A stretch of DNA of 64,000 bases, from the NCBI GenBank assembly GCA_036925085.1, contig JAUPFP010000012.1:2709609-2773608 (forward strand), given 5' to 3'. Positions 9,374 through 19,188 of the stretch are shown piece by piece (the stretch's first letter is position 1; each line of letters starts with the position of its first letter). The notes below the pieces were generated by a model, which had not been told where the DNA came from, did not search any database, and was given only the letters and a program-made list of their open reading frames with translations. A program made the translations under genes and the position numbers. This DNA is from Brachycybe producta (taxonomy: Eukaryota > Arthropoda > Diplopoda > Playtdesmida > Andrognathidae).

Positions 9374-12300
9374 GTGGTGTGCGACCGGTAAAGCTTCAAA
9401 GCTCAGGTGCCTGTCACGGCCTGAGCTCTGAACGAGGGACGTACCTCCGGGCGGTCTCCAAATATGTGGATGTCCTGCGGAAGGCAGGGGTGCCTCTGGC
9501 GAGGTCTGCGGACCCGGAAATTACCCAGTGGGTATTTCCATCGCCATGCTCCACATTGGAGGCCGTGTGCAGCCAGCTGGATCGCTGGTTTGCCCCCTCA
9601 CCCTATATGCCTAGTGGTGAGGTGCTGGATCGTGCGATCATCGAGCAGGCGGGAGGAGTTGGTGTGCCCATACCTCCCGTGGTGCCTGGGGAGTCTCTGG
9701 TTTGTGAGACTGTGCCCCAGTCTTCTGCACGTCTGGGATTACCGTCCGGTGTGGACGGTAAGGTGGACGGGAGGCAGAAGATCGATGGTGGGAGCCCGCG
9801 GGTTCCCATCCCTGAGCTTCAGAGCCGGGCCTACGACGTAGGTTCACCCCGAGTGTGGGTGTCGATAGGCGATCGTCTGTTGGAGATGATCGTAGACACC
9901 GGGGCCGACGTGTCGGTCCTAAGCATTACGGCGGCACGAGTGATGGAGTTGCCTATAGAGGAACTGGCGGTTCCTTCATTCCTGCTTGGAATGGGTGGGC
10001 ACTCCATCGAGGTAGTAGGGGTCACTAATGTGGAATTGACCATCCACAAGAAGACCATCAAGGTGCCTCTCCTTTTGGTGAAAGGAGAGGGCGAAGCGCT
10101 GTTGGGCGTTGATCACGCCTCACGCTTCGGCTTGATGGTGGATATCGTGCACCGGAAGGTTTACTTCCGGGAGGATGTCTGGACGGCACATCCAGACGCC
10201 CTCCAAGCTGCATTCACCGATCGTGCGCTTGCAGAACCTAGGGAGGTGGAAGCAATTCCATCGCCGATACCAGGGGCTTTGCCTCAGGGACGGCAACTCC
10301 CAGTGGATCCGCCGGCACTCGAGCAGGTTGACGGGTGGGTGAACGTTGTTTCACCAGAGCTGCCCGAGACCGGAACCTCTATCGGGCGCGGAGAAGTTTG
10401 TTCTCTGCGACTGAGGGAGAACGTCTGGCTACCAGCCCACGTACGACGTGTCGTATCCGTGACGTTGGTAGAGCATGCCGGCCCTGGCCAGCTGCTTCTC
10501 GTGGAGCCGCACCGGAAAGCCTTAGGTGGTCGTGGTGTGTTAGCGGTAGCAGGTATCGCTGCGGCTAACCGGCTTGGCACGTATGATATCTGGCTTGAGA
10601 ACGTGGGAGAGGCACCTATTGCCCTGGAAACAGGAGAGGGTGTAGCCACGGCTCAAGCTGTGGAGGCTGCCATTGTGGTAGGGCTGGAAGAGCCGTCTAA
10701 GTTGAGAGGGGGAGACCCCACTCAGAGGACGGTTCGACCAGGGGAGGCCTCGTCTAAGTTGAGAGGGGCGTCCGGAAACGGACGCCAAGTGCTCAATGTG
10801 GCGACGGCTCCCACCCTCGAAGAGTGTCTTAAGATTGGTGACAATCTGAAGCCTGAAGAGGCGAGACGGCTTCGAGAGTTCCTGCTGGCACGCCGGGATC
10901 ATTTCGCGTTCGACTTCACAGAGTTGGGTGAAACCTCTCTGGTCGAACATACGATCGATACCGGTGGGCAACCTCCGGTGCGGGAAGGATTGCGTCGAAC
11001 CGCTCCAGCGGCCAGAGCAGTCGAGAGAGAAGAGGTGGCGAAGATGTTGGATGCAGGGGTTATCCAACCTTCGCGTAGTCCATACGCGAGCCCTATCTTG
11101 CTTGTCCGCAAGAAGGATGGAGGCTTTCGTTTTTGCGTGGACTACCGGAAACTGAATGCCCAGACAAAGCTGGATCAGTATCCGTTGCCTCGCATCGATG
11201 ATGCGCTCGACTCGTTGGCCGGTGCGAAGTTCTTCGCTACCTTGGACCTGGCTAGTGGTTACTGGCAGTTTCGGATGGCTGAGCCAGACGTTGAGAAGAC
11301 AGCATTCATTTGCTCTCAAGGTCTGTTTGAGTTCCGGAAAATGCCTTTCGGACTCTGTAATGCTCCAGCCACCATGCAGAGAGCGCTAGACCTCTTATTG
11401 GCAGGACATAAGTGGGAGACTTGTCTGGTGTACCTGGACGATATTATCGTCTTTGGGAACACTTTCGAGCAGTTTCTCGAGAGACTCTCCACTGTCCTTG
11501 GACTGTTACGAGGGGCGGAGCTGAAACTCCAGCCGAAGAAATGTTTCTTTGGCTTTAACAAAGTACGTTATCTCGGTCACGTAGTAAGTGCCGAGGGAGT
11601 TGCTCCGGACCCGGATCTCGTGCGGGCAGTCCAGGAGTTTGATGTCCCGACGACAGTGACAGGCGTCCGCAGTTTTCTCGGACTGGCCGGTTACTATCGA
11701 AGGTTCATCAAGGACTTCGCCAAGGTGGCTAGGCCTTTGCACGATCTGACGAAGAAGGATGCGTCCTTCGAGTGGTCGGATCAGTGCAAACTAGCGTTTG
11801 CTCGGTTAAAGGCATTTTTAACCGAAGCGCCGGTACTCACCATGTACGATCCGCGTGGTGAGGTAATTATCCATACCGACGCTAGTGGGTACGGCTTGGG
11901 AGTCGTAGTCTACCAGAAGTTACCGGAGGACAGTGTCCCCCATGTTCTGGCCTACGCAAGCCGACTCATGAAAGGAGCGGAAACACGGTATTCGGTCACC
12001 GAGCAGGAGTGCTTGGCGGTCATGTTTGCCGTGGGTAAATTCCGTCCTTACCTCTTTAACCGGGAGTTTGTGATCGTGACAGATCACCATGCTCTTTGCT
12101 ATCTGCAGACAGCCAAGAACCTGCAAGGCAGGTTGGGGCGTTGGCAGATGCAGCTTCAAGAGTACCGGTTTAAGGTTCAGTATAGGAAGGGAACACTGCA
12201 CGTGGATGCCGACGCGTTGAGTCGGTATCCTGTTCGTGATGTGGCGGACCTTTCCTTACCTGAATACGTCGAAGCCGATGTAGGTGAGGTTATTTACCAC

Positions 12301-12643
12301 ATCCGTTCCGAGGTGGATTGGGTCAAGGAGCAAGAGGCCGATGGCTGGTGCTCCAAAGTGAAGAGTGAGATCTTCCGTGACCCCAACTCGAACCTCTGGT
12401 TCAAGTTCGTGGTGGCAGATGACTTGTTGTTTGCCATCAGGTCCATCCAGGATCGGTTGAGAACTGTGTTGGTAGTTCCGAAGTCATGCAGGGCTTTCTG
12501 CTTAAGGAAGCTACATGACATTCCCGAAGCTGGTCACTTCGGGATGTTTAAGACCTACCAGAGACTGCGCTCACGCTTCTACTGGATCGGTATGAAGCAG
12601 GGCACTGCCGAATATGTTAAGTCATGTTTGGTGTGTCAGAGAG
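9277..12643 (+). CDS. pol: Pol polyprotein of element B, truncated in integrase
   Basis: The frame is open from 9277 without its own good ATG and is entered by -1 frameshift. Counting residues from 9379, protease has IVDTGADVSVLS with the catalytic Asp at 173. A conserved linker (about 260-480) follows. RT has the first Asp in ATLDLASGYW (623) and YLDD at 685-688, and the thumb SFLGLAGYYRRF follows. RNase H has HTDASGYGLG (Asp 834) and DADALSRYP (about 943). The integrase HHCC domain ends SCLVCQ. No broken frame or lost catalytic residue is visible up to there. At about 12643 the similarity to element A stops inside the zinc domain and unrelated DNA follows, although the frame runs on by chance to 13071. 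The DDE core is absent, so the copy cannot integrate by itself. It lies 5 bp beyond gag in a separate frame. Confidence 0.9.
9343..9388 (+). promoter_or_regulatory. Candidate -1 ribosomal frameshift signal between gag and pol
   Basis: The heptamer GTTAAAC (9343-9349) is in register with gag as G-TTA-AAC, the form used by some nidoviruses. Five bases later a perfect 8 bp stem begins: CCGGTCGC (9355-9362) pairs with GCGACCGG (9381-9388), and ACC/GGT can add inner pairs. The gag stop (9371) lies in the loop. The pol frame is exactly -1 to gag and is open from 9277, giving about 97 nt of overlap. Heptamer, spacer, stem and frame relation all fit; function is inferred. Confidence 0.7.
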
Positions 12644-13864
12644 TGTCCAAGTGCAGCATAGAAAATGCATTGGGTCTGATGGGTGGCTCTGATGTGGCCA
12701 CTTCCGGTTGTAAAGTTATTGTATTGTCCAAAAAGAAGAAATCCACCAGGTGGCGCTTCATAGTCACCAGGAGAAAGTACACGAAAAGAGAGAAAATCCA
12801 CAGAAAAAAGAGGAATTTTCTCCAAAAGAGAAACTCCACTAGGTGGTGCGCAAGTGCAGACCCTCTGGAAGAGGAGAAGAAAGAAGAAAACAAAAAGAGA
12901 AGAGAAGAATCAACAATGTGCTCACATGGAGCGAAAAACCGCTCTGTTGGCACCTTTCCGAAGAACTTCCGGTCGATCCAAATGGCGGCCGGCTTCAATG
13001 GTGTCCAACAGAGAGAGTTCATGTGTGTGTTCATTGAGGTGATGACGGTGAGTTGTTTTGAAGATGGATGACTTGGGATGCAGGTGTCCCAAGGGAAACA
13101 AGTGAGAGAACAAAAGAACAAAAGAAGGGGTGACAAGAGAGTCCCACGTGGCAAGATAAGTGTGTTTTAAGCCTAGTTAATCATCTAACAATGATATGGA
13201 GTTAAATGAAAACATACTTGAAAATTAAAATAAAGGTTGAAGAGTAATAGGAACTTTTGAGAGACACACGTTTCTCAAAAGGCCTATTAAAAGGTGTAAT
13301 GGTAATGTTTGTTTACTTATCGCACAATGATATGGAGTTTTGACTAAGTAAACGCAGCTTGGAGATTGAAAAAGAATGTGTCTGAGGTTCGCCTATTTAC
13401 CAACCAATGATACGGAGGAGGGTCAAATAGGGTGCCTCTCGAAATGAAGTAAGAGTTAAGACAACAGGGATGATGATGGAAAACAAAAACATAAAATACA
13501 CAAACATGGGCGGAAACACGGAGGTCCAAAAAAACTTATGTCAAGGTGTTGCCCACGTGCTTAATGGATGTCGATACAACAGTTCTTATGGAGCTCGGTG
13601 CTTCTTACGACGAAGTGTGGTTCTATCCAGCAGACAATAGAATCGCGCGGTTGACCCGTGATGTGTGTGATCACAAAGTCTCTTTCAACACGTGATTCAA
13701 CCAAATCAGCGCCATGCGGTCGACCATTAATGCGATCGCTGGTTTCTTTCAACACGTGGCTCCTACATAAAAAGGACGGACGAAGACTCGTGATGCACAG
13801 TCACGAGACTTAAGATGATGGACATCTTCTGTAGACCTTTCAGAGAAGGCAAAATGGAGGCTTA
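12644..13864 (-). other. Leader fragment of a third LTR element (I), fused to B pol
   Basis: This belongs to a - strand element whose LTR and primer site lie at 13865-18629. Reading from 13864 downward it is the untranslated leader, running until it joins B pol at about 12643. It holds three hairpins with a common loop motif (see the repeat at 13150-13432). No recognisable Gag frame is present. A hydrophobic open frame on the - strand (13154-12636) looks like chance. B and this element meet tail to tail in a chimeric joint. Confidence 0.45.
13150..13432 (-). repeat. Three hairpins sharing the motif CAATGATAYGGAG
   Basis: The 13-mer CAATGATATGGAG or CAATGATACGGAG occurs at 13189-13201, 13325-13337 and 13405-13417. 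Each copy sits in the loop of a different stem: AAGTGTGTTTT with AAAACATACTT, GTTTACTTA with TAAGTAAAC, and CCTATTT with AAATAGG. Stems differ in sequence but stay paired while the loop motif is kept. In the orientation of the element the loop reads CTCCATATCATTG. Confidence 0.5.
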
Positions 13865-13880
13865 CCCCGCACCTCCACCA
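13865..13880 (-). promoter_or_regulatory. Primer-binding site of element I (tRNA-Ala type)
   Basis: On the - strand TGGTGGAGGTGCGGGG lies two bases after the LTR end at 13883. It has one mismatch to the tRNA-Ala complement TGGTGGAGGTGCCGGG. It identifies the sequence from 13883 upward as the 5' LTR of a - strand element. Confidence 0.6.
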
Positions 13881-14210
13881 AATGTGAGCTTTATGGCATC
13901 CTTTGACTTGATCGAGCAACTCTTTCTGCTCTTTTCTGTAACTCGTTTCTTCCCTGAATCACTGTACGGTGACCGCACGGAGAAAATTCGAGCTACAGAT
14001 ATTGTCGGATGGTGACAGATTGTGATCATCCTTTTGTATAGGGGTGTAATCTGCACAGAAGGATGGTGACCATCACTTCTGGCCGCCATTGATGTACATC
14101 TTCCTTGATGGTTGGAAGATGTTGTTGCTCCTTCAGGATTTGTATGTCTAATTGCCTTGTGGTGTCTCCGGCTTGTCTAGAGAAGGGTTAGTTTCAGAAC
14201 AAGTAGACAA

Positions 14211-17200
14211 CCCAGGTAACACACTAACGTTGATTCAACGTCAGTCTATACGTTGATACAACGTTGGAATTCGACGTTGATTCAACGTTGTAATGACACG
14301 TCAGAAAACGTTGAATTAATGTTGAAAAAGTATCAGTATTCAACGAAAATAAAACGTTGATTCAACGTCGGAACGCCAACGTTTAATCGACGTTGTAAAT
14401 CCGACGTTGATTCAACGTCGAATTCCGACATTGAATCAACGTTGCAAAACTTGATTAGTCATTATTTTTAAGAGTATTAATTAAAATCTAAAAAATTAAA
14501 AATGAGAATCTTCATTGTCCAAGCTGCCCTTATACATACCAAGCCAGTGACATACTTTTCAACACTTTAAACGCTAATTAGTACTTACCAGAACCAGCAG
14601 GGATTCAATCTTGTGTCCTCCATGTCCTCCAAGGTCCAGATCCAGTCACTTACCCACTAGGCTACGATGAAATCTTGTTTGGGGTTTGCTAAATAAGGCT
14701 TTATTAGGCTTGGAAACTATAAAGAGACTAATCTTAAGTTGCATATACGTAAATGAAGTATGCTTATAATTACACTGAAAGGATAAAAACGAACCTCTAT
14801 AATAGATAGAAAAATGAACACTAATATTAAAAAAATGGTTCGTTTTTTTCCGTTCACAGTGTATATGACACTTCATTTACATATTACAACTATATATTTT
14901 AAGACATATCAAAAAATAAAAATACATATATGTATGGCTTTTCCCTTATGCTTCTCGTTGTTTTCAGGTTGGACATGCAACGATAATCAACTGTTGATTT
15001 ATCGTTGCATATCCCACTTGAATAAATCAACTGTTGATTTTCAGTTGATTATTGGTTGTATTATCGTTTGAAAATAGTCGGACATCAACATTGAATTTGC
15101 GTTACCAATACAACTATTTAACAACGTTGTTTTAAGGTTGATCAACCAACATTAAATCAACGGTTGATTTTCAGTTGATTATTGGTTGTATAATGGTTGT
15201 AAAATAGTTCGTCCTCAATGTTGGATTTGCGTTACCAATCCAAATATTTAACAACGTTGTTTTAAGGTTGATCAACCGACATTAAATCAACGGTTGATTT
15301 TCAGTTGATTATTGGTTGTATAATAATGTGTATCAAAAATTTTTTTTTTTAAATGGAATTTCCAATAGTGCGTAAAAGTTGCCTTATGGGCCACATATTT
15401 TGTGTAAAAAATATCAATGATCTAGGTCAATGTCTTCAGTTGCCGCTAGGGGGCTGAAGTTTTGGGAAATTCAGTCGATTTAGCTTTTTTAGTCCATTAT
15501 TCAATAATGCTTAAAAATGTTAATTTTCAAAATTCAAACTACCAATAGTTCAGAAAAGGGACCTCATACCATACCCTGTGTGTATTAAAAAATTCATTGG
15601 GTTAGGTCAATGTCTTCAGTTGCCTCTTTGTACCTTAATTCCAATGAAATTTGTCCTTTTTCGTCATAGAAACGTCAATAGAAACAGCAAATATTTTAAA
15701 TAACATTATTTGTTTAATTAATTCACACATAGTCTAAATTATAAATACACAACATTATTCAAAATACACAACATTAAGTAAGCAAAAGAAAAGATGACAT
15801 CTATCAACATTTCTGTGTTGAAGATAGTGACGAATTCTGATTTACTGCTTCCTTGGAAGTGTTATATTCGCTCTTAATGTTGAAAGCCGGCATTATATTT
15901 GAGATGAAAGTTTTGAGAAAATATAACCATTTCTATTTTCAACACCACACACTGCAGAAGACACCTCTGTTACCAGTTTCATACCTTTCTACTGCCTGTG
16001 TGTGGCAAGGAAATTTCTTCACTTGTGGAACTTCTCCTTCAGTCACCACAAGTTTCAAATCTTCATCAGAAATTCTGGACGTGATTGGTGGTTCAGTTAA
16101 TTTACATGTTTGCCAATCAATCATGTCTATGTAGTCTTCTGCACCAAAGTTCATTACAGGTATCTTGAAATGTATTCCTGCAGTTGGCTTCCTCTCTCTT
16201 GCCTTCATTATGCGACGCAATCTGAGTTTTCTCACATGTGGTCGTGGATCAGAAATCATTGACAAGAGGATATTTTCTGGGTGTCCAAAATAACCATTCC
16301 TAGTGATAACTGGATCAATAATTGTCTTTAATTCGTTGCTGAGATATCTAGACAAATTTATTGTCTTCCATAAGTTCTGAGCACCATCTGTGCAATATGG
16401 TTTGCATCGTATAGTAAACCACATTTTACTGTAGACCTTCATAATATATTCAACAATGATTCGCAAGTTATCTGAAGGCTCATGGCATCCAATGTAGTAT
16501 CGCAATATTCTATTTGCAGTAGTTAACCACCTGGCATGAGATAATTTTCCTGGATTCATTTTGGCCAATTTTGAAGGGCAGTTACCACTTGATACACCAT
16601 TACAAATATCCAGTAAATATTTTTGGTCTGCACTTAAGGATATTGACTCATCAATTGCAGACAATCTCACTACCACTGGAACAAACTACTTCAAAATGTT
16701 CTGCAGATTTAATTTGTTTACCAATAGGACCAGTAAAACCACGAGGTCCTGAAATAGGTCCATCCAATTTCTGTATGAAATGTCGTAGCGCGAATTCATT
16801 TGCGTGTAACTGGCATACGATCCATTGAACTGGCCTTCCTATGGTCTGTTAGAGAAGAGCAATTACACCATTATTGACTCCTGTGTTAACATTGGTTCCA
16901 TCACACCCAATAGCTACTAGTTCTGAAGTTGATATGTCGTTCTGGTTCAAGAAATCAATCACACTGGACTTTATACTTAAAGCTTGCCCTGATACTGGAC
17001 AGACATGCCCCAAGTACTTTTATCCTGGTTCACTTAACAAAACCACATGTTCTTCTATCACAGCACTTCTTGTATTTTTTTCCCTTCTTATTATCTATTA
17101 CCATTGTTGTGTCCTTCCGACCATCAAAATACAACCCTTGAAACACTGGCACTTCTTCCCTTTCTTTCTGCCTTAAACTAGACCGAGCTTTCTTTCTTTC

Positions 17201-17962
17201 TCTATGTATTTTATTTTTATTGATTACAATTGACTTATTGTCCTTTGTAATTAATTCGAAATATTCCAAAATTGCACTTTTAATTGTTTTTTGAAGAAGG
17301 GTCGAAAATGGCTAACTAAATCAATCGAATATCCCCGAAATTGAGGCCCCTAGTGGCAACTGAAGACATTAACTTAGACTAATGTTTTGTATATAAACAC
17401 ACGGTATGGTATGAGGTCACTTTTCTGAGGTATTGCTAGTTTGAATTTTGAAAATTAATATTTTTAAGTATTATTGAATAACAGTCTAAAACGGCTAAAT
17501 CAACTGAATTTTCTTAATTTTCAGACCCCTAGCGGCAACTGAAGACATTGACCTAGACCAATGAAATTTTATATACAAACTATGTAGCCCATAAGGCAAC
17601 TTTTTCTCTCTATTGGAAATTCAAATTCAAAAAAAGAAAAAATTCAATTTTTTTCAATACACCCTATTGTAATGTTGTTTTAAGGTTGATCAACCAACGT
17701 TAAATCAACGGTTGATTTTCAGTTGATTATTGGTTGCAAAATGGTTGTAAAATAGTCATTGGAACAACATATAATAAACGTTGGAAATCAGTTGGAAAAA
17801 CGTTGAAAATGTGTCTGAAATTCGACATAAAAATACGTTTTTCCAACTCACATATCCAAACGTTTTTAAAACGTTGGAAAACGGTTGGAAAGCTGATCAT
17901 GACGAAAATCCAACCATTTGACCAAAAATCAACGTTGAATCAACGTCAGTGTGTTACCTGGG
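14211..17962. mobile_element. DNA transposon with long complex terminal inverted repeats
   Basis: The ends are inverted copies: CCCAGGTAACACACTAACG at 14211 and the complement of CCCAGGTAACACACTGACG ending at 17962. Inside each end are many copies of ACGTTGATTCAACGT-like palindromes (14225-14455; fewer at the right). Further in are repeats of the unit containing AACGGTTGATTTTCAGTTGA (15010-15320 three times, 17705 once). Another block around TGTCTTCAGTTGCC (15430, 15610) reappears inverted at 17350 and 17530. The total is 3,752 bp with a decayed transposase inside. I could not find a convincing target-site duplication, so the superfamily is open. Confidence 0.7.
15939..17269 (-). pseudogene. 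Decayed transposase of the element at 14211-17962
   Basis: On the - strand there are three pieces. The frame 17269-17030 has VFQGLYFDGRKDTT. A middle piece (about 16980-16690) has AIGCDGTNVNTG (core at 16905-16879), then GRPVQWIVCQLHANEFALRH and LDGPISGPRGFTGPIGK. The frame 16676-15939 has SADQKYLLDICNGVSSGNC, HARWLTTANRILR and FPCHTQAVERY. I recognise this set as a protein family common in arthropod, cnidarian and other animal genomes, probably an RNase H-fold transposase with the Asp of CDGT as a catalytic candidate. I cannot assign the superfamily. An in-frame TAA at 16851-16849 and a frameshift near 16680 break it. Confidence 0.6.
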
Positions 17963-18113
17963 AATGCAGTTTCTCATTGTTAACACTTTATTCATTCTTC
18001 TACAGAAACATCAAGATTACAAGAATGAATGTCTGTTATCAAAGGTGTGTCCATGGGCCTATGATGTGATAGGATATAAAATCTAATGTACAAAAGTTGA
18101 GCAAGAGTGGACG

Positions 18114-18424
18114 CAGTGGCGGATTTACCATTTTGCCGCCCCTAGGCAGCAACTGAAAACACATGGCCTATACTTTCTTAAAGTAATAAAGTTACTTTTG
18201 TATGCTTTTAACAATAGTAATGTCAACTGTTTTGTCGGAAGTGGTCATTCTGGCTCTTGTTACATCAATTACTCTTGCCAACCAAGTTATATTAGGCAGT
18301 TTATTGTTTTACAATACTTTTTTTTGTATCCAAAACTAATTTCCAAAATAAAAATTTTACAATTTGCCGCCCCCAAAAATTTGCCGCCCTAGGCCTACTC
18401 TGCCTATTGGTAAATCCGCCCCTG
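18114..18424. mobile_element. hAT-type MITE with perfect 8 bp target duplication
   Basis: A 311 bp non-coding element begins CAGTGGCGGATTTACC and ends GGTAAATCCGCCCCTG. It is flanked on both sides by AGTGGACG (18106-18113 and 18425-18432). CAG-type ends and an 8 bp duplication are the hallmark of hAT transposons. GCCGCCCCTAGGC-like sequence near both ends extends the inverted repeat. It lies inside the LTR of element I. Confidence 0.85.
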
Positions 18425-18629
18425 AGTGGACGAAGAACAGAGGAACCACGGTCCTTTTATACCTTGGACCTGGGTACACCTACGAGGTGTAACCAGGTCC
18501 AAGTGACCATGGTCCTAAGAGTATCAATCCGCCACTTGAATATTAATTAAGATGGGAGGGAGGGACAAGCATGAGTTGTTTAATCCCTAGGCTATGGTTT
18601 GGCGAGATCACAAGTTACTGGGTGTTACA

Positions 18630-19188
18630 ATAGGGATAAGAGGGGAAACGATTACAAAATATGAAATGGTTCTTTTTATTAACAGAGAAAATGTTAATTA
18701 ACTTTAATTTTCAATTAATTTTTCATTGTTTTGTACTATTCAACATGTGTACCATGTTGACATAATTATAAGGAAATAAAGTATGTACACATGTTGATAT
18801 TTATTAATTAATATAACATTTTTGTACATCACGTTTTTAATAATCCATTTATGGATTATCCTTAAATTGTATCACAGACATGAACAGTCCATAGTTAGAA
18901 AGAGACAGATGTTTTGCCTCGGTAATGGCGGCGATCAAGGTCTTCAATTTGACATCATTCCTAGCAAAATTTAACGTGGCCATTCAACCCCTCTGGTAAT
19001 ATTATAGATTGTCGTCTGCAACGCTCATCTGCCGCTTGAAACGTTGGCGCTGATGCCAGAAAGGGAAGAGCTAATCGATGCACACAAACTTCAAAGTGCG
19101 GACAGTAGAGTGAGGGCTCTTAGTCTTTACTCTCTTTGCTTTTAATTTCTGTTTTGTTGTCCTCATTTTTAAAAGCTTGAAAGTTGAA
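18630..19188. other. Upstream region of MPI
   Basis: This holds AT-rich sequence to about 18890, then a more balanced stretch up to the MPI start codon at 19189. I see no clear TATA box. It presumably holds the promoter and 5' untranslated region of MPI, but I can point to no specific element. Confidence 0.35.

Larger units (their letters stand above)
13883..18629 (-). mobile_element. 5' LTR of element I, split by two DNA transposons
   Basis: On the - strand the LTR ends GCTCACA (13883), next to a primer site, and probably begins TGTAACACCC (18629). Its body is 13883-14210, 17963-18105 and 18433-18629, about 670 bp in all. A TATA box (GGTATAAAAGGACC on the - strand) is at about 18450-18465. 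The gaps are the transposon at 14211-17962 and the hAT MITE at 18114-18424 with its 8 bp duplication. The outer end is the least certain point. Confidence 0.5.

Noticed and set aside
12644-13071. C-terminal extension of B pol
   Set aside because: The frame stays open by chance in A-rich DNA after integrase similarity ends at about 12643. Composition changes abruptly to Lys/Arg-rich, and the sequence belongs to another element's leader.
12636-13154. Long hydrophobic - strand open frame
   Set aside because: It overlaps the B/I joint, has Phe/Leu/Ser-rich low-complexity composition from purine-rich + strand DNA, and matches nothing I know. It is probably chance.
13150-13432. The three hairpins as hammerhead ribozymes
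   Set aside because: The CUGAUGA and GAAA core motifs are absent in both strands.
14225-14455. ACGTTGATTCAACGT palindromes as a CRISPR array
   Set aside because: The repeats are part of a transposon terminal inverted repeat, spacing is irregular, and the host is eukaryotic.
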